Shown here one piece after another: positions 33,351 through 44,424 of a DNA stretch of 64,000 bases. The DNA lies in NCBI GenBank assembly GCA_018257865.1, contig JAEUBA010000083.1, positions 1 through 64,000 of the forward strand. The letters run 5' to 3'. Source of the stretch: Stereocaulon alpinum (lineage: Eukaryota > Ascomycota > Lecanoromycetes > Lecanorales > Stereocaulaceae). A program made the translations under genes and the position numbers. Positions within the stretch are counted from its first letter, which is position 1, and every line of letters starts with the position of its first letter. The notes beneath the pieces were generated by a model. That model did no database searches and was not told the origin of the DNA. It was given only the letters and a program-made list of their open reading frames with translations.

Positions 33351-34429
33351 AGTAGTTATGGCTACTTGTGGAGGCGGAAGGCGAATTCGGGTGCTGAGTC
33401 TAGTATGCTCGGTAAGTTCCTAGCATGCTAGGCGAAGTTCTTAGCACGCTTGGTAAGCGAGCTTGGCAGTGTGAAGGTGTGGGATTAAGGGCGTCGGTCA
33501 AGAGATCACAGTGGTAGATTAGCAAGTGCAAGGATGCTGCATGTAAGACGGAGGTAGAATCGAATAAGACGGAAGTAGAATCGAATACGTCAGTTAACCG
33601 TAGCAAGTATCGTAGCGAGTGTCAGTTGCAGGGATAAATAGTAAGTGCACGAATGCTGTGTATAAGACGGAGGTAGAATTGAATAGCTGTTAGCCGTAAC
33701 GAGTTTTTTGTTGCTAGAATAATTACATGTAGAAAAGAATGTGTATCCTCCCAAGATGTAGCAACATTCGTTGCTGCATAAAGGTCTCCAAAGCCAAGTC
33801 CTTGCTGACCAATCGCTGACTAACTACTATCCACCGACCAATTGCTGTCCGATAATGAAATGCCTGCAGCTGCACTGTCCACACCACCACACTAGATATA
33901 GCAAGAACTCGATTTAAAGTCTGAGCTGAACTCGATTCGATTTTGCTAGAACGGTACTAAAATTTGTATAAGGTTTGAGCTGAACTCGATTCGAGTTCAG
34001 CTCGGAATTAGTGATAGGATCGCTAGTCTGATGAGTCAGCTCCCTTTAAGACGCTGAGAAAAGCCAACTTGCAGCTAGTTGATACAGCTTCAAATTATTG
34101 CTATGAGTGGTGTCTACTTTTCTAGGTGCCTTCCTGCTAGATATGGTGGCCAAGTTGCCAAGACGCTACCAGCAATCGCTACTGCTAATTCCATGCTAAT
34201 TCCGCTACTGCCAATTCCATACTCACAACGTCTCGGGCCAACAGTCCATTACCAGCACTTGAAGAAGTGAAGCGATACGACTGGTGATCTACTAGTCGAT
34301 TTGTCTAGTCAATCAGACGATTACTGCCTCTCCTTGCTTGCGCCGGGGCGTAGTACAAAGCTGCGAACCCCCTCTCTTGGATGGATCGCACGCTTTTCCA
34401 ACTGCATGGTCGCAAAGTCTTGGATTGAG
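33351..34429. other. Upstream region of NLR 3 with short internal repeats
   Basis: Contains a partly duplicated segment (33530-33600 and 33640-33700, sharing AAGACGGAGGTAGAAT), a repeated GAGCTGAACTCGATTCGA block and the palindrome at 33977-34003. No gene recognised; likely the NLR 3 promoter region. Confidence 0.45.
33977..34003. repeat. Perfect 27-bp palindrome (13-1-13)
   Basis: GAGCTGAACTCGA, a single T, then TCGAGTTCAGCTC. The left arm plus TTCGA also occurs once more about 50 bp upstream. It could be a dimeric protein-binding site, a hairpin or an element end. Located 430 bp upstream of NLR 3. Confidence 0.8.
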
Positions 34430-37400
34430 ATGCCTTTCAAGCTCAGAGGCCTTTTCCGCTCAAGAGAGTCAAGGTCGCAATTACTACTGCCGACGCCTCC
34501 CCCGCCGATACCTGAAACGTCCCGCGCATACTCCTCACAAGCCGCCCCACCGCAAGACCTAACCGTCCAACCATCGCAGGCGACCATCGGTCCGGCATCG
34601 ACGGCTACAAACATACAAGCTTCTCCAGCACCCATCGGAGAAGGCCAGAACTATGGCGTTAAATCGCTGTACGATAGTGACATGGAGGGCATAGAGGCGA
34701 CTGTCGATATCGTGTTCGTGCACGGATTGACGGGCAATGCGTACAACACCTGGCTTCACAAGGACCAAGGCACAAGGGTGCACTGGCCGAGCGAGCTTCT
34801 GAGGCAAGACATCCCGGACGCACGCATTTTGAGCTTTGGCTATGACGCAGATATCGTCAATTTCTGGAACCCTGCATCCAACAGTCGACTCAGCAACCAT
34901 GCTGAGAATATGGTTGGCGAACTTGTGCGAAAGCGAGAGCGAACGGATACAGAATCTAGAAAGATTCTGTTTGTTGCTCACAGTCTCGGTGGACTTGTTA
35001 CTGAGCAGGCTCTTAGCTATTCGAGGAATACCGCAGACAAGTTCCTCCACCAGATCGAGCGCTGCACGGCTGGGATAGTCTTCCTGGGAGTCCCGCATTT
35101 TGGGTCTGATTTAGCATCCTGGGCAAGTTTTGGGACACGAATGGTCAATCTCCTCAAACGCTCAAACTCAGACATCGTAGGAGTGTTGGAGCCAGGATCC
35201 GAAATGCTTCGCATGGTGGGAAATGGATTTCAAACCATCCTCAGACGAAGGAAGGATGAAGGGTCTGAGATCCCAATCACATGCTTCTATGAAGAACTTG
35301 GTGTTGCAGGGGTTGGAGAGGTATGAATGTCAATGCATCACGCTAGGCGTTGATCCTGATTCGTCTAGATTGTGCCTTTACATTCCGCAGAGATTAGAGG
35401 CTATAGCTGTTATGGTATTCACGCAAATCACATGGTAATCCGGGTGATGCCATCGATTGTTCTATTTGCTAATCACCGTAGGACATGACGAAGTTCCCAA
35501 ATCGAGAAGATCGCGGATACGACGCCATTCGAGGTGAACTTGAGCGCTGGAAGAAGTCAGTCCACAAAGCACTGGGGAATGATCGGCAATCAGGTTAGGC
35601 TCGAGTCTTGGTTTATATCCCCCGGTGATTTTACGTAAGACGTCGCTATCAGTTTTAGTGGGCGTTGGTCGAGAGCTCTGAATTCCTTCGCCTTTAATGC
35701 GTTGGTCAGGTACTCAAAAGCTGATCTACTTGTTCTTATCAGCGTTGGACAAAGTCACAGATCAGCAAGAAAATACATCGACCAGCATAAGGACCGAGAT
35801 AGGTGATCGCAAAAAGCTGACGTCAGGGGGTATGATGGCCGAACAAGGCTCGAATCGGTTTGGTGACAGTCATGCTTGGAACAGCCAGGTGGTCCAAGGA
35901 AACTTCTATAATACAGTTATTAGTCAGTCCTCTCGTCGCTAGTCGTACTCCAAATCTAACCGAGACCTATATCACAAGACCCCAAAACGACGGCGTGGCC
36001 TTACTCCACCGGTCAGTAATCTTATTACATATTGGGCGCCCCCTTGTCCGCTATGAACGCAGCCCTTCGATTTACTCCAAGACCAGTGACCACCTAACAG
36101 CTTCATGTGATGTACACAGATCATCAAACGGCCAACCGATGGATAGTGCCTCGTTCCGCCAGCCGTGTCTATACCGGACGCGGAGACATTGGTGAGCGCC
36201 TTGCTCAAGTGCTCTCATTTGATCCCGCGACGCCTCCGAAACAGCAGAGGACTTTTGTCATCGTCGGTGTCGGTGGTACAGGCAAGAGCGAAGTCTGTCT
36301 GAAGTTTGCAGAAGACCATCGAGATGAGTACGTAGAATCAAACGTCTTGCCGATGTCCTGCTGACAAGCTAGGTACTGGGGGATTTTCTGGCTTGACGTT
36401 AGGACCACCGCCACGGCCGAGCAGGGATATATCGATATCGGGCGACGGTGCGGCGTCGCTGAACCGAGCGTTGAAAATGTGAAGTTATGGCTAGCCTGCA
36501 ATCGCCAGCGGTGGCTTCTGATCCTCGACAACGCCGATGACCTCGAGATTGATTACTCTGAATACATGCCGCCCAGTAGAGGAGGCGACATTTTGCTCAC
36601 CACACGCAATCTAGAATGCGGTACATACAACACCGTGGGACGTGAAACGCTAGGTGGTCTCGAGCCTGAGCTTGCCCGGGAACTCCTACTCCGGGCTACT
36701 GATATAGCACAGAGTCGGTGGAAGGAGAAGGACAAAGATGCTATGGCAGTTGTCACGATTCTTGGGTCACATACACTTGCAATTATCCAAGCAGGCGCGT
36801 TTATCAGGCAAAAGTTGTGCACTCTCGAGCAGTATCCGACCATCTTCCAGCAGCAAAAGGGGCAGCTTCTGAAGTTTCACTCAAAGCAAAACCTGTCGGT
36901 GTATCGCAATGTGTACACGACATTCGAGGTTTCTGCAGAATATCTCCAGAACTCTAAATTGCCAGAGGGTTTGGATGCTTTAAACTTTCTTCATACTCTT
37001 GCGTTCATGCATAACAGTGGAATTTCGGAGACAATGTTTCAGAACGCTTCTGAATATGCCTCCAAGCTCAAGGAGACGGGGACAAGTAATGACGATGAAG
37101 TCTTATCTTTATCGGTGCGTCACGTCGCGAGGCTACCGGAATATGCCCAGCAGGGGTGGTCCAGCCTTCAAGACCGCTTGCGGTGGCGCAAAGCTTATAC
37201 ACTCTTGGAGTCTTTGTCGATCATTACCGTGCATGAGGATGACGATTCCACAACTATTGCCGCGCATTCTCTAGTGCATACGTGGGCTAAAGAGCGGCAA
37301 GACCATCAAAGTCGATGTAGAGCGTGGCAGTCGGCCGCGACGATCGTCGCGCTATCATGTCAGGGATGGTACTCCTATTGTCCTTTTTTCATCTTCATCC

Positions 37401-38071
37401 AACCTCACGTGCGAGCCTGTGTGAACCACGAAATCGATGAATACACACAGACCATATCCGACATCGAAGCTGCTCAAATACTCTTCCAACTTGCATATGT
37501 TCTCTATGTTATGAAGGATGAGAGCTCGCTTGCTTTTGTCGTTCACCGTATCCGCTTGAGGCTGCAAAATAGATATGGAGCCGACCAGGAAATAGCACTA
37601 CAAATCAAAATGTTCACTGGGCGTGTATCTATGCAACAGGGAAAATATGGAGAGGCCGTTGATGTCTTCAGAAAGATTGTCGAGTGTCGATCTCGAGCGC
37701 TGGCCGAAGACGATTCCTCTAGGCTTGCTTCGCAGCATGCCCTCGCTGGTGCTTACGAAGTAAATGGGCAAGTTGGCGAGGCCGTCGAGCTGCTCGAGCA
37801 CGTCGTCAAGGTTCAACAAAAGCTGGCGGAAGATCATCCCTCCCGGCTTGCTTCGCAGCATGCCCTCGCTGGTGCTTACCAAGCAAATGGGCAAGTTGGC
37901 GAGGCCGTCGAGCTGCTCGAGCACGTCGTCAAGGTTCGAGAAAAGCTGGCGGAAGATCATCCCTCCCGGCTTGCTTCGCAGCATGCCCTCGCTGGTGCTT
38001 ACAAAGCAAATGGGCAAGATGGCGAGGCGGTAAGGATTGAGAGTAGGCCTATACCGAATCATTTTGGATAA
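34430..38071 (+). CDS. NLR 3: alpha/beta-hydrolase - NB-ARC - TPR
   Basis: STAND/NLR receptor with a SesB-like lipase/esterase N domain. Start chosen at MPFKLRGLFRSRE (34430). Exon 1 (to 35320) has the hydrolase core: VDIVFVHGLTG, DARILSFGYDA and the nucleophile elbow VAHSLGG near residue 185. Exon 2 (35369-35434) and exon 3 (from 35482) supply the catalytic-His block GIHANHMDMTKFPNREDRG. A further exon reads DKVTDQQENTS...FGDSHAWNSQVVQGNFYN. The NB-ARC exon has Walker A GVGGTGKSE (about 36262), a 45-nt intron (36328-36372), LLILDNADDLE and GGDILLTTRN. Near-identical 42-residue TPR units (ASQHALAGAY.ANGQVGEAVELLEHVVKV) close the frame, which ends abruptly at 38071 after about three units. Exons between 35580 and 36110 are uncertain, and the C terminus may be truncated. 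Confidence 0.75.
37700..38031 (+). repeat. About three near-identical 126-bp TPR units of NLR 3
   Basis: 42-codon units share long identical runs (GCTTGCTTCGCAGCATGCCC, GAGGCCGTCGAGCTGCTCGA). The last unit is cut off after GEAV at a GTAAGG sequence that could be a splice donor. High internal conservation as in other fungal TPR-NLRs. Confidence 0.8.
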
Positions 38072-38869
38072 GCTATAAAAGGTCTACTAGGGATCTTTAA
38101 ATTTTCTTTCTCCTTTAATCAAAGGGTTAACAGCACGTGAAGGGGAAAATTGAATCGGTGTTTTGTAGGCTTAAATACTGTCCTATACCTTACAGTGATT
38201 CAGTCTATACAAGCTTAATAGATTTTCAAGATATCAAATCATAAGCAGCGTTTAGAGTTAAAATTGCTATTTAGAACAAGAACATATAACAAGAGGCTCT
38301 GGTAGTTTTTCTTTTGTAACACCATACATAATAAGTGAGAATTAATCCCGCGTCAGGTGCTTTACGGTATATTCTAGCCCCTCCTGTAACGTCCTATCTC
38401 ATCCCGCGCTGTCCTGTAACTGGTCAACCGCATCCAACTTGCCTTTTTCCACTTCCTTCCCACTCTTCACCGGATCGGCGTGCAAAATGCAGGAACTACG
38501 AAACGGGCCTAAACTACAAGGTCACTATCTCTTCATCGATATCGCATTACCAGCTACTACAAGCCGTGTTAAAGCGCTTCCTAGACGACCACTTAGACGA
38601 ACGAAGCTAGGGACCACAAACGTCGCCCTTAGACTAAAAAGGGAGCGAGGCGCTAAGTTTAGCTTGAGGGGCCACGTCTGCATTAGCTGTATATAGGGTG
38701 CCAGAACTGGATTGGGTTAGGCATCCAGTATAGACTTGAGGTGACAAGCCAAAACTGGAGACTCTTCGACTTATTTACATTTCAGGCAAAGATGGTCTCG
38801 TTGGTTTATTCGAACTTTTATCGGAGATGTCCAATCTTTGTCCTGTCTCTATTAATCGAAGTCAGCAAT
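38072..38869. other. Downstream of NLR 3, no gene seen
   Basis: AT-rich at first, then short frames (38335-38610, 38439-38696) with no recognised domain. If NLR 3 has a last exon it would lie shortly after 38130. Confidence 0.35.
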
Positions 38870-39180
38870 ATGCCTTACGCAGCAAAAGCAAAGACACAAT
38901 AATTCACGAGGAGAAAAACAAACTTGGTGAAAAAAGCAGATCAGTTGGCGCGATTATATATGGAAAGTACTATACTTATCGATCAACCGATCACGAACGG
39001 TGGCCTCCCAGCATAACAGAAATCGTACGAATGAAGCCGATATATCGATGTTTAAGCTGACGCGAGTTTAGGGAGCCTCTTACCCTAAGCCTGTCAATAT
39101 GTCATCGAAAGACTTTGATCACACTATTCGTGAAGTTCCGCATAACTCAAAGGTGGAGACTTTGTCGAGCGAGAGGTCTG
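38870..39180 (+). pseudogene. MADS-box-like gene, degenerate second copy
   Basis: Starts with the same MPYA(A/T)K(A/S)KTQ frame as the gene at 5263. It then reads TAA where copy 1 has CAG, followed by FTRRKTNLVKKADQLARL, a deletion of about 20 codons that shifts the frame, YYTYRS...ERWPPSITEI, a GTACGAATG...TTTAG intron and an exon like copy 1's second exon (YPKPVNM.S.DF). The stop and the higher AT content fit C-to-T decay. Not functional. Confidence 0.65.
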
Positions 39181-39189
39181 GCTCGGTAG

Positions 39190-39740
39190 CTAGCCTCGCC
39201 AAGTCTTTGTTATCGCTGCGAGTAAGAGTTCTCGATAACGACGGAGGGATATTGAGAATCGGCACGTGTAAAGGAGGCGTCTGGTGTATAATTAGGATAG
39301 CGGTCGTTGATGGGTTGGTGTCCATAGAGATAGACGTCCGAGGTTGACTCTAATCTAACTAGATTAATAACAGCTGCGATATCTGTGTCCCTATAAGTAA
39401 CATTTTCAGCTGAGATTCAATCTTCTGAACAACAAGCTCCGTAAATATATTATAGGTAGATATTAACATCCTAGCAGTGAACCGGGAAGTATATAGAGAC
39501 CAGTTGAATCTAGTGATCATAGTGGTTCTTATTAGTGCTATACTTTTGTAATACCAGGAAAGCCCTATCTACTTACCGGAGTTTACCTACGATGTAGTTA
39601 TACAGCGGTTTGTGTCTCTCTAGGATTAACTATACCGCCTGAATCTCTTCTGGTGTGATCGCAAACACTATCTACGGTTCCACCTCTTTGTCTTTGTGGC
39701 ATGAAATCAGAACGTCAAGGAGACTGCTGGCCGTCTTTGA
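39190..39740 (-). repeat. Dispersed repeat C, copy 1 (decayed nuclease-like gene fragment)
   Basis: Aligned by eye with 46615-47180 over about 550 bp, same orientation (AAGTCTTTG, AACGACGGAGGGATATTGAG, GGCGTCTGGTGTAT, CTCTAATCTAAC.AGATTAATAA, ACAAGCTC.GTAAATATAT, TACGATGTAGTTATACAGCG). This copy has many more A/T at transition sites. The better-preserved copy codes on the minus strand (see 46316). Confidence 0.75.
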
Positions 39741-40518
39741 TGGTGTGGTGGCCTGAGTCGATGGACATGGTAGAAGACTTGGGGGATCTCATACGCGGTT
39801 ATATAGATGATGTGAAATTGGGAAGATGGGATTACAAAAACTGCGCTTGTTAAGCTAGTACGACAGATGTCGATACCTGTGGAGCATTTGCGGCTTATAG
39901 CTGCAAGTTGAAGGGGGAACGGAAGTGAAGTGAAGTTGCGCGGATGAGACCATATATACTCGGCCAGGACAAGAGAGGTCGCCAATAGCTTCGGTGCCTT
40001 GATTTAAGTATTTTCATACATCTAGAGTGTTCAGCTTCGCAATGAGAACGTAATTATATGCATAAATGAACAACAATGCCCACAGCAAACTTTTTCAACC
40101 AAAAATCCTGCACAATTATTATGGTGCTTCGCTTTGCTCCTTTGAGGCGGAAAGAAGATTACCATAGCAGATAAGCGTGGCGAGATTTTGTACTGTGTTC
40201 AGGAGCCAAGTCGGTAGAGCTTACTGCAGTATATCATTATCTATTAATACACCTGGAAATATGTTAATATAGCAACATCGAATGGAAAGCGTACCCTCAA
40301 AGTTTATACATCCTCCGATTTAATACACTGTCTCAGGGTGTAGCCTTCTAGAGAGGAACCCAGGGAATCAGAGGGTGTCCCCCACTCTCCCAGTGCTAAA
40401 GCTTTCCAAGTTGTCAAAGTATCGAGAGAGACAAATCGTAGAACAGTTGCTCAAATATACACAATCAATCCGTGAGGCCAGACAACTCAACAACCAACCC
40501 AAAACTCCACGAGGCATG
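39741..40518. other. AT-rich gap
   Basis: Only short domain-free frames. Nothing recognised. Confidence 0.35.
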
Positions 40519-42530
40519 CTAAATCTTGTCAGACATATAGATTCCGTGAATGATTGCCGCATGATTCTTAAATTGCATCACACTGTCAAGCGTGACGGCC
40601 GCACATTGGGGATGGGGGAAAGGACAGGGTTCGCGAGGCCGAAAAGGGTGACGGCGGTCAAGGTGCCGCTGTAACGAACGTTTACTGCCAAGGTTATGGA
40701 GTCGCTCCTCCAACGGTAAGTGGGTATCACCTAGGCAGTAAAGGCACTGGTAGGGTTTGCATCTGACAGGAAAGAGATGGGTTATCGAGGAGTCCGACTC
40801 AGACTCGGACTTGACGGCGTTCAAGGGACATTCTGCGTCATCGTCAAGAAAACTTCCCCTCGCCTGAATCCTCCGTGTTCGGCGGGCCTTGCGGAACCTT
40901 CCCTCCTGCCGGATACAGAGCGACACCATATCATCGACAATAGAGACCCGCCAATGCACATCGCCTTCGGCACCACGAGTCGACGGCGGGTCGAAGAAGG
41001 CCTTCGCGATGCGTGATCGTTCCACCAACGCGTATCGAACAGGCCCTGAGGTGGAGAGGATGGGACTGAGCGACTCCGTATCTCCCTCGAGCTGCGCTCG
41101 CATGTCTTTGACCGGAGCGACGGCATCGTATTCTTTGTGGATCTGCTTCAAGCGCTCCCGCTCTCGCGTTTTGATCTTTCGATCCACAGCTCGTTTGGCC
41201 TCCTCGTACTGATCGTAGATGGCGTGTCCCTCTGCACGGTAGATGAACGTGAATTGGTGTCGAATGCGCTGAAACAGTTCATCTCGGCGGCCGCGAAGCT
41301 CTTGGATTCCTTCCTCCAGGCGGATACTTGCACTCTGCGCCTCGGTCAGCTCTTTTGGTCGTCGGGGGTCAATTCGTCGGCTCATCCGGTTGGCTGCTTA
41401 GATCAACCCCGTCCGAGGCGCCGTACCCCCGTATACGGCTTGGGTGTCGTATTGGATCATACGGGACAGGTAGTTGCGCTGGAAGATGGCTGAGTTGGTG
41501 TGATCCATGACCAAATTGCGAACGGCCTCATTGGAATTGGGATCATCTAATGGATGATCGTGTTAGTCCAGGCGCCCTAGGACCAGAAGAGTCAGGACTC
41601 ACCATTGATGGCATTTCCCGTCGCTCGCCGGAGATAATAGGTCGTGAAGACCTGTACGAAGCCAGTCTCTTCTCCTAAACGTTTGATCCACAGGTGATAC
41701 TTCTCGTAGGAGAGCGCCGTGTCGGCCGAGATAGCACAGCCCCTGGGAGTTTGCACAGGCGCACCTCTTTCCACGGGATTGGTTGGCAGTTCAGTCCCTT
41801 TCGGACGCCCAGCGTCAGAACGGTCTTGGGGGTTGTATTCGGGAAGAGGTAGGCGTCGTCGTCGCAGGCGAGGCAGATGATATGGGATAGGATACAAAAG
41901 ACGGGATTAGTGTCGATAAAGAATGTGTAGGTTTTCCTGCATGCCCGTCAGATGGATGGACTCGATTTCTGCGCGGTCACTTACGGTCTATTGCGCTTCT
42001 TGCGAGACTTGGTTCGGGTGAGCTTCAGCTGCAAAGTGAGCGCCACTTCCCCAGTGGTCTTGTCGCGCTGGACGAACAAGTCCAGGTCGCGGTAGGTGAG
42101 TCCAAGAAGGGCTCCGGGTCGGGATCCAGTGAACGCCGCGAATAGCAGGATCGTTGCCAGCTGCACCCGTTGCCGTTCGTGAGGGAGGGTGTTGGTGTCT
42201 GTCACCCAGTGGCAACGCAGCAGCTCCACAAAATCTACCGCATCCAAGAGAGGCTTGTCGGTTTCGCTGTCGTCCAACCCGTGTTCTTCGGCTAATGGTC
42301 CGTTGATGAACTGTTCCAACATTACTCGTGTGTGTAGGAACATCAAAGTATGCACTTTCACTTACATTGTAGATTTGCTTCAAGGTCAACGGACTAATCC
42401 GTCGACCCTTCCATTTGATATAGAGCTGGCTCAGTTGATGCCAGTAGGTCTCGACCGAACTGAGTTTCTTAACAGAGTAGTTGTTACACATCCAATGAAA
42501 AAAGTTCCAGAGAATCCGTAATCAACGCGT
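40519..42530 (-). pseudogene. DUF3435 (FluG-like) recombinase-type gene with C2H2 tail, copy 2, near complete
   Basis: Minus-strand exons give the DUF3435 order: WNFFHWMCNNYSVKKLSSVE, intron, then the AAFTGSRPGALLGLTYRDLD block (first catalytic Arg region), an intron after KKRNR, FFIDTNPVFCILSHIICLAC, YEKYHLWIKRLGE, YYLRRATGNAINGES, intron, VRNLVMDHTNSAIFQRNYLS with the likely nucleophile Tyr, and YDTQAVYGG. The long C-terminal part (40519-41385) ends in two Cys/His clusters (CLYCLGD...H...H, and a PHPQC...H...H cluster). It is interrupted by TAA at 41398-41400 (Gln expected) and by a TGA near the 5' end (about 42522). The N-terminal region is missing: upstream sequence is an APH-kinase fragment. 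Apart from those stops the frame is well preserved, the best of the three copies. Confidence 0.75.
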
Positions 42531-42549
42531 CGAACACATCCGTCTCGAT

Positions 42550-43215
42550 CATGAATCGTGGCCGTAAAAGGCGGGTGAGAGAGCACTCTTGATCTGGTAC
42601 ATCTGTGCTTCCTCAAATAGCGAGCCGATATGATCGAAGCGAAGACAGGATAATTGAGATATAATCCCTCTAATCCGCGTCATGATTTTCTTCCTTTGTA
42701 TGGATGTGAGACATGGACGTGGAGTCCATACGAAGTTGGTACTTTGGAACATCGACGAGTATCCCAACTCCAGGTACTCAGTGCAGATCCTTGAGCCTTG
42801 CTTATGAGGATGAAGGGCACTCCGACTTCGTTGGCCTTGGTACAGCTGTTGTTCACTATTAGCAGACCGTCCTCGTTAATGACGCAAGGTGCTATCCATA
42901 CCGGAACGCAAGTATCTCTGGAACCGGGATCGAGCTGTTCCTTCTGATATACTTCAAAGTTGCAGCTTCACTGACAATTAAACTGCCCGCAATCTCCGTA
43001 TCTATTCCGTAGTGTGTCCGTGGAGAGCGGAAGATCCATTGAAGTCCGTCGTCGAAGGAGATTATGACTGCCCAGTTCAGGCTGCCGCTCGCGGGAGTTT
43101 GCGATAGATCGCAGTTGCAGGCTTTCCGTCTGATTCGTTTCCCAAGATTAAGAAGAGCGAGAACATTGAACTTGGCGTGCGCGAACACCTTGGCTTCAGT
43201 CTCTTCCTCTGACAT
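42550..43215 (-). pseudogene. Aminoglycoside-phosphotransferase-fold (APH) kinase-like fragment
   Basis: Starts at ATG 43213-43215 (MSEEETEAKVFAHAKFN) and shows the N lobe of fungal APH-like proteins: SLNWAVIISFDDGLQWIFRSP, SEAATLKYIRRNSSIPVPEI. After a stop and frame changes come VGVPFILISKAQGSALS and ISQLSCLRFDHIGSLFEE, also typical of this family. The catalytic HGD..NIL block is absent; the sequence runs straight into DUF3435 copy 2 instead. Truncated relic. Confidence 0.65.
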
Positions 43216-43400
43216 GGTGACAAGACAATGGCGGGAATGAATTCGTTTGAGGTGTTTGTTCTTCCGAGGCCTGGAGGACGGCAAAGCCCGGCTAAGGCTT
43301 GGCGGGCTGCAACCCCATCAACGACCCGTTCCACTCGGAAGTTCCGTACTAAGGGCCATCAGAGAACAGGGAGACATGGCTCGAAAGACAGCAACCCGCA

Positions 43401-43428
43401 CCCCCCCCCCCCCCCCCCCCCCCCCCCC
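43401..43428 (+). repeat. Poly-C tract of 28
   Basis: An uninterrupted run of 28 C. Its true length may be uncertain because of sequencing error. It creates a spurious Pro-rich frame. Confidence 0.85.
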
Positions 43429-43583
43429 AAATCTTGCTCCGATTCCGGCCGGAGCCTACAAGATGCAATACTACCCTCATCCAGACACAGTCTACTACCT
43501 TGCGTCTCGTTGCTTGAGTCTGAGAACGTGTATCTCAAAAGGCATTCAGGGTTGACGATAAACTTCACAGCAAACGATACAGA

Positions 43584-44424
43584 ATGGAGTCGAGGATACA
43601 TCAGCAACGATACTCAGAGCACAAGCCTCCATACGGGATTCACATGGTACACCTATATGAGACGGAATGCGAATACAACGCCATGGTGTTTGATCTCCTG
43701 GGGCCGAGTTTGGAAGACCTTTTCAACTTTTGCGGCCGCAAGTTCTCCCTCAAAACAGTTTTGATGCTCGCCGACCAGCTCATTCGTCGTCTCAGATAAA
43801 TCCATTCTAAGAGCGTCATCCATCGAGATATCAAGCCGGTGAACTTCTTGATGGGTGTAGGGAAGCATGGAAATCAGGTATATGTGACGGATTTGGGCCT
43901 TGCTACGGAACGCTGTAATGCCTAGGTGAAGACCAATACCCGTCGTGCCCGGAAACCACATTCGATTGGCACGGCACGTTTCGCCAGCATCAACGGTTAT
44001 TTAGGTATTGGTAAGTACGACGTCCTCGCTTCTTGCTGCACAAAGACTGATCACCATCCAAGTCCAACATCGTTGCGATGATTTGGAATTACTAGGATAT
44101 ATGCTTCTCTACTTCCTTCGGGGCTCTCTCCCATAGCAAGGTCTCACGACCGCGGATCAGACGCAAAAGGAGGAACTGATACTAGACGAGAAGGAGACGA
44201 TCAATATAGAGGATCTGTGCAAGGACCTTCCTAGCGAATTCGCTGCTTATTTTGACCACATCGATTCTCTTGACTTTAACGAAGAATCGAAATACTCCTA
44301 TCTACGCAAGATCTTCCGTGATCTTTTCGTGCGCGAGGGCTTCGATTACGACTATGTGTTTGAGTGGACAATCCTCGGATATCTGAGGCTACATAATGAA
44401 TTTTCTACCTCACGCAATGCCTAA
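43584..44424 (+). pseudogene. Casein kinase I (CK1) remnant
   Basis: Reads as the CK1 catalytic domain from the middle of the N lobe: ETECEYNAMVFDLLGPSLED, LFNFCGRKFSLKTVLMLADQ, IHRDIKPVNFLMG (catalytic loop), VTDLGLA (the DFG position is DLG), ARFASIN, DDLELLGYMLLYFLRGSLP, and the tail YSYLRKIFRDLFVREGFDYD...FEWT. The Gly-rich loop and the VAIK lysine are missing. Stops interrupt it where CK1 has sense codons (TAA before IHSK, TAG after RCNA, TAG for Trp in SLPW). Decayed, presumably duplicated from the conserved genomic CK1 gene. Confidence 0.85.

Noticed and set aside
37598..38062. Minus-strand 154-codon frame over the TPR units
   Set aside because: Shadow of the TPR repeats on the opposite strand; the plus-strand protein is clearly the real one.
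40375..40674. Plus-strand 99-codon frame with helical peptide
   Set aside because: Overlaps the C-terminal coding part of DUF3435 copy 2 and has no domain.
43247..43555. Pro-rich protein encoded across the poly-C tract
   Set aside because: The Pro run is just the homopolymer; flanking sequence has no conserved features.
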